Positions 42,111-49,645 of a stretch of 64,000 bases of DNA are shown here, one piece after another. The stretch lies in assembly GCF_008692605.1 (NCBI RefSeq), contig NZ_LFCT01000021.1:1-64000 (forward strand). The letters run 5' to 3'. The position numbers and the translations under genes are program-made. Position 1 is the stretch's first letter; every line of letters starts with the position of its first letter. Under the pieces are notes generated by a model, which worked only from the letters and a program-made list of their open reading frames with translations, was not told the DNA's origin and made no database searches. The DNA comes from Sphingobium estronivorans (GTDB lineage: Bacteria > Pseudomonadota > Alphaproteobacteria > Sphingomonadales > Sphingomonadaceae).

Positions 42111-42487
42111 GTGTCTTCCGACTTTCAACCTTTCTTTCGTGGCGGCGACGTTTCAAATCGAACCGAAGCCGATATCATCGTCGTCTAAGGCAGCGGCACA
42201 GACAGGAATGCCGCCGCCGCCGGACTGGACCTGACACCGCGCGATCGGAAGGACCAGCACAGCGGCGTGATGTGGGCGCAATGGCCCTATAGCTATGCCG
42301 ACGGCACGGTAGCCGGCTGGTCCCGGTCTTCAGCCTGGGCGGTTCAGCCTGCTGGGAAAGCCGGCCTCCCCAGATCACGCAAAATCCCGCCACCGGCGAG
42401 ACGGAGAAAGTGGGTCATAGCTGGTTTGGCGGTTATATTTATGGTGAACCGCGTAATGTTCGCGCGACCCTGAGTCATGGATTCTGA
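42111..42487 (+). pseudogene. TonB-dependent receptor relic (internal deletion)
   Basis: At 42311-42487 one frame reads to a stop with the ending YIYGEPRNVRATLSHGF, the standard C-terminal strand of a TonB receptor, preceded by TQNPATGETEKVGHSW. In another frame, 42168-42250 reads EADIIVV, a stop, then GSGTDRN-AAAAGLDLTPRD, similar to the start of a plug. About 2 kb of receptor sequence between them is missing and the frames differ, so this is a decayed, internally deleted receptor next to the intact one. The C-terminal part is convincing; the N-terminal part is tentative. Confidence 0.6.
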
Positions 42488-42569
42488 GATATGCGATCCA
42501 CGCACCGGGCCGGCATTCCCTCTCCAATTTTATGCTGTTGACGCATCAGACCGATCCGACGATCTGCCA

Positions 42570-42998
42570 TCAGCGCAGGACATACATTTCGTAAGTCTGG
42601 ATAACCGGATTGAGGGTCAGCATCCCTCGCCCCGCGACTTGCGTGTGATTGAGCCAGGCATATTTTTCATGGGCCGGATCGATGTCGATCTGGCCGGTCA
42701 GGATGACGGGCGTTTGGCCCGCGGCGTGACTCTTCATTTCCCCGCGCGAAATATATTCGATGAAGAAGCGCGTGCCGTCCTCAATCTCGAAGGCGGCGCG
42801 GATCTGGATGTGCGCGCCATGGTCGCCTTGCAGATATCCGCCCATGCCGAACAGCAGGGTCGCGGTGCCGAACAGATCGTTGGTCCAGTTGCCGTCATGC
42901 AGCCGACTGGCCGACCGGAAGGCCACCGGCCCCGGATTTTGCGACGACAGATCGGAACTGACCCTATATGTGCCGAACGGCTGCAATGCCAATGCCAT
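42570..42998 (-). CDS. DUF3237 domain protein
   Basis: Protein of 142 residues. The pattern FGTYRVSSDLSS, a glycine-rich centre (LFGMGGYLQGDHGAHIQIRAAFEIEDGTRFFIEY, given here as separate elements FGMGGYLQGD and EDGTRFFIEYISRG) and the end YAWLNHTQVAGRG matches DUF3237, a beta-barrel family with no proven activity. AAAGGA lies 6 bases before ATG 42998; a TTG six bases earlier is possible. It begins 18 bases after the FAD dehydrogenase stop, so the two are one operon. Homologs often lie near steroid and aromatic catabolism genes. Confidence 0.8.
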   Translation of the reverse strand: MALALQPFGTYRVSSDLSSQNPGPVAFRSASRLHDGNWTNDLFGTATLLFGMGGYLQGDHGAHIQIRAAFEIEDGTRFFIEYISRGEMKSHAAGQTPVILTGQIDIDPAHEKYAWLNHTQVAGRGMLTLNPVIQTYEMYVLR

Positions 42999-43016
42999 GA
43001 ACAATCCTTTCTGTAA

Positions 43017-44477
43017 TCAGGCCGCTTCCGACTTGAGCGCGGCAGCGATCGCGCGGCCCGCCAGCCGTCCGAAATAGGTGCCTTCGGCCAGTTGCAGGCC
43101 GCTCGAGCCGCCCGACTGGGCACTGAGACCCGTGGCGGCGCGGCCGACCGCATAAAGGCCGGGAATGGCCCGGCCCTCCGCGTTCAGCACTTCGCCGGTG
43201 GGAGCGGTGCAAAGACCGCCCAGGGTGAAGGAATAATAGACGCCGGTCGCCTCTATGCCGCAGTCGAACACGGCATAGGGCGGCGCGGTCAGCGGTTTGA
43301 CGAATTTCGCCTTTTTCCCGAAGAGAGGGTCATGGCCTTCGTCCGCATGGCGGTTATACACTGCCAGCGTCGCGCCGATCGACCCGCGGGGCCAGCCCAG
43401 TTCATCTTCCAGTTCCTCGGGCGTGTCGCCGGTGGCGACAATCGGCCGCACCCCGGCGGGCTGTTCGAATATCTCGCTGTCGACCAGCAGGAAGATCCGG
43501 CCGTCCTGACGCAGCACGGCATGCTCGCCGATGCGTTTGTGATTGACATCCTCGGGGACGAACCGCTGCCCCCGTTCATTGAGCAGAATGCCCCGGATCA
43601 GGCCCGGCGGGTTCAGCACCGGGCAGCTGTAGATCGCGGCGTGCATGTTGGCGGTGGCGCCCCCCGCCGCCTCGCCCAACACAATGCCCGAGCCGTTGTC
43701 GAACGGATTGCCGAGCGGCGCGGTGCGCGAGGCGGCGGGCGCGAGCCGCGCCACCATCTCGCGGTTCATGACGAAACCGCCGGTGGCGATCACGACGCCG
43801 CCACGCGCGCGGATATACCGCGTTTCGCCGTCGTGGCGCACGGCCGCGCCGACAATCGCTCCGTCCCGGCCAGCCACCAGCGCGATGCAGTTCGCGTCGG
43901 TCATCACCTCGACGCCCTCGCGCAGCGCGACGTCGACGAGCGTTTCCATGAGCAGCCGGCCGCCCATGCACGACCCCTCGGCCTGGACGGTGTGGCCGCG
44001 CGGCGCCGGTTTCGCCAGACGGTTGAACGGGGCGCATTCCTCACTGCCCGAATAATAGAGACAGTCGTCCGTCGTGGGTTCGTAATTGTGGGGCCAGTAA
44101 CTGGCCTTGAACGGGATGCCGAGCGAGACCAGCCAGTCGAAATGCGCCACGCTGTCGCGGCAATACAGGTCGATCTTTTCCGCATTGGGGCAATCGCCGG
44201 TCGACGCCATGAGATAGGCCCGCATGGCTTCGACGCTATCGTCGAAACCGCAGGCCCGCTGGATCGCCGTACCGCCGCCGCAATAGATGACGCCGCCCGA
44301 CAGGGCGGAACTCCCGCCCGGCGCGCTCGACCGCTCGACCACCAATACACGCGCGCCGCCGCGCGCCGCCTCTATCGCGGCGCAGCCTCCCGCGCAGCCG
44401 AAGCCCAGCACGAGCGTGTCGACGTCATCGTCCCAACGGGAAACGCTGCTGTCCTGAACCAGGCGGGAAAGGTTCAT
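43017..44477 (-). CDS. FAD-dependent dehydrogenase (3-ketosteroid dehydrogenase/fumarate reductase flavoprotein family)
   Basis: Flavoprotein of 486 residues. The FAD Rossmann region is LVLGFGCAGGCAAIEAA with VERSSAPGGSS; the substrate cap begins near YCGGGTAIQRACGFDDS; the C-terminal FAD site is GGLCTAPTGEVL and IPGLYAVGRAATG. Such enzymes introduce or reduce a C=C bond next to a keto or carboxyl group (delta-1-dehydrogenase, fumarate or urocanate reductase). ATG 44477 aligns with the paralog at 52846; ATG 44504 is possible. It is upstream of DUF3237. The sequence does not tell whether the substrate is steroidal. Confidence 0.9.
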   Translation of the reverse strand: MNLSRLVQDSSVSRWDDDVDTLVLGFGCAGGCAAIEAARGGARVLVVERSSAPGGSSALSGGVIYCGGGTAIQRACGFDDSVEAMRAYLMASTGDCPNAEKIDLYCRDSVAHFDWLVSLGIPFKASYWPHNYEPTTDDCLYYSGSEECAPFNRLAKPAPRGHTVQAEGSCMGGRLLMETLVDVALREGVEVMTDANCIALVAGRDGAIVGAAVRHDGETRYIRARGGVVIATGGFVMNREMVARLAPAASRTAPLGNPFDNGSGIVLGEAAGGATANMHAAIYSCPVLNPPGLIRGILLNERGQRFVPEDVNHKRIGEHAVLRQDGRIFLLVDSEIFEQPAGVRPIVATGDTPEELEDELGWPRGSIGATLAVYNRHADEGHDPLFGKKAKFVKPLTAPPYAVFDCGIEATGVYYSFTLGGLCTAPTGEVLNAEGRAIPGLYAVGRAATGLSAQSGGSSGLQLAEGTYFGRLAGRAIAAALKSEAA

Positions 44478-44715
44478 CGCGTCCCTTTTCGATTTACCGG
44501 CCATGCCCTCGCGTCCTCCCGCGCAGCAACTCGCTCATTTTCCGACTTGCTGCTCGCGAGGATGCAATCCCGGATGAACAGCAAGGGCGAAGGACGTGCA
44601 CCGAATTCGCCGGTGCGCGAAACGATTGACCTCATCCTTAGCCTCCACTCCTTTCCCGGTCTTTATTCTGTCCGATGCTTGCATCGCCTGCGTCTTATCT
44701 AACCGGCAGGGATTT

Positions 44716-44743
44716 AATGTAACGATGGTACCTTTAAAGTCAA
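44716..44743 (-). promoter_or_regulatory. Candidate promoter for the FAD dehydrogenase operon
   Basis: On the minus strand TTGACT (44743-44738) and TACATT (44721-44716) are 16 bases apart. The leader would be about 235 bases. This is the only good sigma-70-like pair seen in the 405-base gap. Confidence 0.4.
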
Positions 44744-44744
44744 T

Positions 44745-44882
44745 GACGGACTGGCAGCGTCGACGCGCTACGCGCGGTGACCGCCTCTATGTTCGACGTC
44801 AACCATCGCGAGAGCATCCGTTGTTTTCGACCAGCGGCTGAAAAGGCGGTTTCCCGTGCCTGTAGCCACGCGACAGCGTCGA
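44745..44882. other. Gap after the BCCT gene, nothing recognised
   Basis: The space between the FAD dehydrogenase promoter and the BCCT stop at 44883. I see no gene, no hairpin with a T-run and no repeat. Any terminator for the BCCT gene is not obvious. Confidence 0.5.
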
Positions 44883-47081
44883 TCAGGAGTTCCTGATTTC
44901 CGCAGCGGAGGTGAGCGACGTGAGGTGCGCCTCATATCGCTCCAGCACATCGTCGATCACCTGTTGCCTGGTGAGGCCCATCAGGTCATAGCCGCCCGAG
45001 CCGCTCGGCGTGAACACCTCCAGCCGGTAATAGACGTCGGTCTCCCGCGACATGCGGCCACTGAACATAGGCACCGGCGCCGCGACGATCGCGACCTGAT
45101 AATGGAAGGCGGGGAATATATCCATCGACACCCGCAGCAATGGTTCCTCGATCCCGCTCGCGTTGGTCACGGCGCTCCGTTCGACCTCATAGCCCTGGTT
45201 GCGGAATTCAGCGGCGACATCGTCCAGCGCCGGCCGCACCGTGCGGTCGAGGAACTGGGCCGCCTGCCGCCGGGTCGGGAAAGCGAGCAGCCGTTCGAGC
45301 CGCTGCTTCCACGACCGTTCCGGCACATGGCCGCCGATCGGGGCCATGGACCGCCTGCGCAGCACCTGCCCCTCGCGCTCGGCCCGCTCCATCCGCAGCG
45401 CCTTGTAGAAGGACGCCATCACCAGATAGGCGATGATCGTGACCGGCAGGGCGAAGATCAGCGTGGCATATTCCATCGCCGTCACGCCGCCCGCCAACAG
45501 CATCGCCACGGTCAGCACGGCGGTCAGCACGGCCCAGAAGATTCTCAGCCATTTTGGCCCGTCCTGCGACGGGTCCGGGATGGAGGCAGAGAAATTCGAC
45601 GTCACCATCGCGCCTGAATTCGCGCTCGTCAGGTAAAACAGCAAGCCCGAGAGCGTCGCCAGACCCACCAGGAACATGGGTGCTGGAAACATCTCCAGCA
45701 GGGCGTACCAGCCGCGTTCCGGGCTCTGCACCGCCAGTTCGGCGAAGGCCCTGTCGCCCTGTAGCACATGGTACAGGGCCGAATTGCCGAACAGCGAAAC
45801 GATAATGAAGTCGCACAGCACGGGCGCGGTGATCGCCGCGATCACGAATTCGCGGAGCGTGCGTCCGCGCGAGATGCGGGCCAGGAACACGCCGACAAAA
45901 GGCCCCCATGCGAGCCAGAACGCCCAGAAGAACAACGTCCATCCGCCCATCCATTCCGCGCCGCCCGGCTCATAGGCGAAGGTTTGCAGCGTCCGCACGG
46001 GAAGGGTAACGAAAAACTGGCCGATATTCTCGACCAGGGCATTCAGCAGGAACGCCGTCTGTCCGGTGACGAGGATGTAGACCATCATCACCGCCGCGCT
46101 CCAGAGGTTCAGCTCGGAAATCCAGCGAATGCCGCGATCGACGCCGGAGGTCGTGGCGGCGATGGTCAGGATCACGGCACCCACGACCAGCGCGATCTGG
46201 AGCGTAAGGCCCGGCTCCAGTCCGAACATCACCGCGAAGCCGACGCTCAGCAGAACGACGCCGATACCCATTGAGGTAGCGACGCCGAACACCGTGCCGA
46301 CCAGCGCGATAATGCTGATGCCGTCGCCCAGGGAGCCGCGTACGCGCTTGCCGAACAGCGGATAAAGGGCCGCGCGGATCGACAGTGGCATCCCCCACCG
46401 ATAGGCGAAATAGCCCATCGCCATGCCGAGCAGCGCATAGATCGACCAGCCCGCGATGCCATAATGGAACATTGTCCAGACGACGGCATCCTGCGTCGCC
46501 GCGGGCGTGCCGCCTTCGCCGGAGGGGGGATGCAGATATTGCGCCACCGGGCCGGTGACGGAATAGAACAGCATATCGATCCCGACGCCGGCGGCAAACA
46601 GCATCGCGACCCAGGTCACGAGCTTGTACTGCGGCCGCGAGTCATCCGGCCCGAGCCGCACATCGCCCTCTTTGGAAAAAGCGACGAAGAGCACGAAGCC
46701 GATGACCAGGGTGATGGTGAGCACATAATACCAGCCGAGGTTCGTCGCGATCCATTCGACGGCAGTCTTCATCGTCGCCCGGGCCTCGTCGGGCATCAGG
46801 ATGGCCCAAACCGAGAAGGTCAGGATCACCGCAGACGAGATCAGCAGCACCCCCCAATTGACAAGCACCTTGTTCTGCTCGAGCAATTCCTCCGGGCCCT
46901 TGCGGAGGTCGCTGCGGGACACCGGCGCATCACCATCGACGGGACCGTCATGCCTGCGTTCCGCGCGGCCGAAACGGTCGCGCTCCAGCGGCGGATGCGC
47001 CCTCGCCGCCTGCGCGTGCGATGCTGACATGCCGGCCCGATCGGCTTGGGCGCGCTCGTCGTCGAATGGCTCGACCGGCAT
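44883..47081 (-). CDS. BCCT family transporter (BetT-like)
   Basis: Secondary transporter of 732 residues with 12 predicted membrane helices between about residues 75 and 555. The family motif WTLFFWAFWLAWGPFVGVF and LARISRGRTLREF is present. The first 70 residues are hydrophilic, and a C-terminal cytoplasmic tail of about 170 residues follows, both typical of BetT proteins that are osmotically regulated. It would import betaine, choline, carnitine or another trimethylammonium compound. AAGGAG lies 8 bases before the ATG. The neighbouring genes are catabolic and no betaine oxidation gene is close. Confidence 0.92.
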   Translation of the reverse strand: MPVEPFDDERAQADRAGMSASHAQAARAHPPLERDRFGRAERRHDGPVDGDAPVSRSDLRKGPEELLEQNKVLVNWGVLLISSAVILTFSVWAILMPDEARATMKTAVEWIATNLGWYYVLTITLVIGFVLFVAFSKEGDVRLGPDDSRPQYKLVTWVAMLFAAGVGIDMLFYSVTGPVAQYLHPPSGEGGTPAATQDAVVWTMFHYGIAGWSIYALLGMAMGYFAYRWGMPLSIRAALYPLFGKRVRGSLGDGISIIALVGTVFGVATSMGIGVVLLSVGFAVMFGLEPGLTLQIALVVGAVILTIAATTSGVDRGIRWISELNLWSAAVMMVYILVTGQTAFLLNALVENIGQFFVTLPVRTLQTFAYEPGGAEWMGGWTLFFWAFWLAWGPFVGVFLARISRGRTLREFVIAAITAPVLCDFIIVSLFGNSALYHVLQGDRAFAELAVQSPERGWYALLEMFPAPMFLVGLATLSGLLFYLTSANSGAMVTSNFSASIPDPSQDGPKWLRIFWAVLTAVLTVAMLLAGGVTAMEYATLIFALPVTIIAYLVMASFYKALRMERAEREGQVLRRRSMAPIGGHVPERSWKQRLERLLAFPTRRQAAQFLDRTVRPALDDVAAEFRNQGYEVERSAVTNASGIEEPLLRVSMDIFPAFHYQVAIVAAPVPMFSGRMSRETDVYYRLEVFTPSGSGGYDLMGLTRQQVIDDVLERYEAHLTSLTSAAEIRNS

Positions 47082-47216
47082 GGGGCTGACTCCTTATTCG
47101 GGGTGAACCCCTCTTAGGATGCTGATAACGCTCGATCCCCGACTCGACAAGGCGCTCCGCGATTGGATGACATGCCGGCCGCCGCGGTCAGCCCGGAAGC
47201 ACGGCAGCCCGGCCTC

Positions 47217-47864
47217 CTACCCCGCCCCTGCCTGCCGGTCGGGATGGGCCGCCATAACGGCGGGCTGTTCGCGGACACGCATCACGGTTTCGACAAGATA
47301 CGGAAAGGCATCGAGCGCGACGCCAAAGCGCTCCGCGGAATAGACCTGCGGCACGATATGGCAGTCCGCCATGGTCAGCCCGTCACCAAAGCAAAATGCC
47401 CCGCCATGGCGCGCGATCAACGGCTCTAGCGCCTCAAAGCCCGCAACGATCCAGTGCGCGATCCACGCCTTCACCGCATCGGCGCCCGCATCCATTCCAT
47501 CGCGAAGCCGGTTCAACACCCGCACATTGTTGAGCGGGTGAATATCGCAGGCCACGATCAACGACATGGCGCGAACGACGACCCGGTCCTCCGCATTGCC
47601 GGGAAGCAGGGGCGGGTCGGGATAGCGTTCCTCGAGCCACTCGATAATCGCCGTGGACTGCGTCATGACCCGGCCGTCCACCTCCAATGCGGGGACCAGC
47701 CCCTGGGGATTGAGCGCCAGATAGTCCATGGCGCGCTGCTCCCCAATGCGCAGGTCATGGCTCACCTGCTCATAGGCAAGACCCTTCGCATTCAGCGCGA
47801 TCCGCGTCCGGTAGCTGGTGCCCGAACGCCAATAGCCGTGCAAAATCATGGGCGCGTCGCGCAT
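47217..47864 (-). CDS. Zeta-class glutathione S-transferase (maleylacetoacetate isomerase-like)
   Basis: Protein of 215 residues with the GST fold. The N-terminal thioredoxin half has YWRSGTSYRTRIALN (active-site Ser14 to Arg21), matching the SSxSxRVRIAL motif of maleylacetoacetate isomerase, and STAIIEWLEERYP; the helical half has FCFGDGLTMADCHIVPQVY. MaiA-type enzymes isomerise maleylacetoacetate or maleylpyruvate in aromatic ring degradation using glutathione. GAGGA is 9 bases before the ATG at 47864. No hydrolase or dioxygenase partner is adjacent. Confidence 0.88.
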   Translation of the reverse strand: MRDAPMILHGYWRSGTSYRTRIALNAKGLAYEQVSHDLRIGEQRAMDYLALNPQGLVPALEVDGRVMTQSTAIIEWLEERYPDPPLLPGNAEDRVVVRAMSLIVACDIHPLNNVRVLNRLRDGMDAGADAVKAWIAHWIVAGFEALEPLIARHGGAFCFGDGLTMADCHIVPQVYSAERFGVALDAFPYLVETVMRVREQPAVMAAHPDRQAGAG

Positions 47865-48092
47865 CGGCAAAATCCTCGCATCGCACAAAAGGTCAATCGC
47901 CTTTCCATAGGCCAGCGACCTGCTCCGGTCACGCCTCGTGCGACCGGAGCGGATCGCTTTCGCCTAATTCCAGTCGCGATCGACTTCCGCAACACGCGCC
48001 CGATTGCCACTTTTCCGCACGATGCTCTAATATCAAGGCGCTACGATGCTGACGCATCACGCCTTGGACATGCTCCAGCGCCGCGCGATACT

Positions 48093-48977
48093 CTAACCGG
48101 CAGAGGCAACCGGCCGCATCAATTCAATACGGACGCCATTCGGGTCGGCACCGTGCAGCAGTTCGATGACAGGGGTCTTCACATGGGCCTGTTCGACGAA
48201 ATAGCCGCCCCGATCGGTGAGCCTTGCCGCCGTGGCTTCGGGATCGTCATCCCAGAAGGCCAGATGCGTGAGGCCGAACCGGTTGAGCGGCTGGCGTTCG
48301 CGCGACCCGAAGCAGGCCGGCTCGAACACCTTCAACAGCTCGATTGTGTTGCCCGCGGGGTCCCGCATCATCTGCGCGCGCAATTTGATCCCCGGCACTT
48401 CGTTGATGACGCCCAGCCAGTCATAGCCCTCATCGAGGACATAGTTTTCCGCGGGCGCGAACCCCAGCGCGTCATAATAAGAGAGGGCAATGTCAATATC
48501 ATCCACGCAAATGCCGCTGTGGGAAAAACGCTCTGCTTCGCCCGACGCCTTCATCAGTTCAACCCGCACGCCGTCCGGATCCGTGCAATAAAGCATCGTG
48601 GTGGTGTTACCGGCGAAATAGGCCCGGGTCTCTTCATGGACCGTGCCGCCCGCGCCCGCGATACGCGCCGCCCAGCTGTCGATATCGTCGACATAAAAGG
48701 AAATGTGCACCAGGCCATATTGCAGGGTTGACCGCTTTTCGCGGGGGCCGGTGGCTGGCGGATTCAGAAACTGCAGCAGTTCGATGACCGGTCCATCCGG
48801 GCGCTTGAGCATCACCGCCCGCAACCGGACGTCCGGGATCTCCATCGTCTGGGACATGTCGGGACCTTCGATGAGCCCGTGGTCCTGATAAGGCTCGAAG
48901 CCCAGCGCTTCGCGATAGAAGCGTTCCGATGCCGCGATATCGCTCACGCAAATCCCGCGATGTGACAGACTGACCAT
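48093..48977 (-). CDS. Two-domain VOC (vicinal oxygen chelate) family protein
   Basis: Protein of 294 residues with two glyoxalase/dioxygenase-fold modules, about residues 1-135 (MVSLSHRGICVSDI, VIELLQFLNPP) and 155-290 (SHSGICVDDIDIALSYYDALG, ELLKVFEP). This size and layout is that of ring-cleavage dioxygenases and related enzymes, which bind a metal through His and Glu. AAGGAG lies 8 bases before ATG 48977. The upstream frame extends into an SDR relic, but that part is not included. The specific reaction (extradiol dioxygenase or isomerase/epimerase) is not determined. Confidence 0.85.
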   Translation of the reverse strand: MVSLSHRGICVSDIAASERFYREALGFEPYQDHGLIEGPDMSQTMEIPDVRLRAVMLKRPDGPVIELLQFLNPPATGPREKRSTLQYGLVHISFYVDDIDSWAARIAGAGGTVHEETRAYFAGNTTTMLYCTDPDGVRVELMKASGEAERFSHSGICVDDIDIALSYYDALGFAPAENYVLDEGYDWLGVINEVPGIKLRAQMMRDPAGNTIELLKVFEPACFGSRERQPLNRFGLTHLAFWDDDPEATAARLTDRGGYFVEQAHVKTPVIELLHGADPNGVRIELMRPVASAG

Positions 48978-49009
48978 GATCCTCGCTCCTTGATTGTGGA
49001 ACGCTATCC

Positions 49010-49140
49010 GCCGTCGGCTGGATGCGTCCTTTGAACCCTCTATATTTGTTGTCCCGGCATTCGATACTGCCGCGTCCCACCCGATGCCGGATGCCGCGCC
49101 GGTAATGATCCCGACCTTGCCTTCGAGTGCCCCCTCATCC
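49010..49140 (-). pseudogene. SDR gene relic upstream of the VOC gene
   Basis: On the minus strand, in frame with the VOC gene, the sequence encodes LEGKVGIITGAASGIGWDAA, the N-terminal cofactor loop of a classical SDR, then directly SNAGTTNIEG, which corresponds to the NNAG region normally about 60 residues later. The catalytic Tyr-Lys half is absent. This is an internally deleted relic of an SDR gene, with no stop before the VOC start. Confidence 0.6.
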
Positions 49141-49500
49141 GCTGCTGGGGACCCGTCCGACCCCGTGCATCTCTTGGCGTGGTCTGGCGATCTTGCACGT
49201 CCGCCGATGCCTGACCTCGTCAAAATGGAGTAGACGCGCATCGGACCTTGGAAACCGCTGCAGGTCAGCGCTGGGGTGTGACCCCGTTGCGGCGCCCGCG
49301 TCGGCGCGCCCGCGCCCATGCCGCCATAGCTGCCAAGCCCGGGACGCTCGGGCCTCTATCGGGCATTTCGCGGATATTGTGAAAATAGCCTCAATGATGC
49401 GAACGGCTTTTCCCGGCTCGCGCAGACGAGACAATTCCCATATTATGCGGATGCGTAGAAATTTTGCCGTATAGCATGATATTCTATAGGCAATGACCGC
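49141..49500. other. Regulatory gap before the second PQQ dehydrogenase
   Basis: No gene is seen. The right part (about 49430-49560) is AT-rich, with TTGCCG at 49464-49469 and TATAGG at 49485-49490 at a poor 15-base spacing. The perfect palindrome at 49501-49514 follows. Together this looks like a promoter-operator region for 49646-51988. Confidence 0.45.
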
Positions 49501-49514
49501 ATATTCATGAATAT
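49501..49514. promoter_or_regulatory. 14-base palindrome, candidate operator
   Basis: ATATTCATGAATAT is its own reverse complement and lies 131 bases before the PQQ dehydrogenase ATG, inside an AT-rich stretch next to possible promoter elements. It may bind a repressor such as the TetR protein encoded at 52116, but there is no match to a known operator. Confidence 0.4.
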
Positions 49515-49645
49515 ATCCGCAGTTTGATCGAATCACGAATGCGGAACCCCTGTCGCAGAATTCGGCCGTGACGCCGGGGCGGAACGGGGCAGATGAAAGC
49601 GGTACGGACAGGATTCAGCCGCCGAATCTTTGGGAGAAGGATAGG

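Noticed and set aside
43092..44702. 536-residue plus-strand frame opposite the FAD dehydrogenase
   Set aside because: Antisense to a flavoprotein with intact FAD motifs; no motif of its own.
44596..44841. Plus-strand 81-residue frame in the gap after the FAD dehydrogenase gene
   Set aside because: No ribosome-binding site, no recognisable domain, and the start of the frame overlaps the leader of the reverse gene.
48093..49319. SDR-VOC fusion protein of 408 residues
   Set aside because: The SDR part lacks its catalytic half and has an internal deletion; the VOC gene has its own ATG with a good ribosome-binding site.
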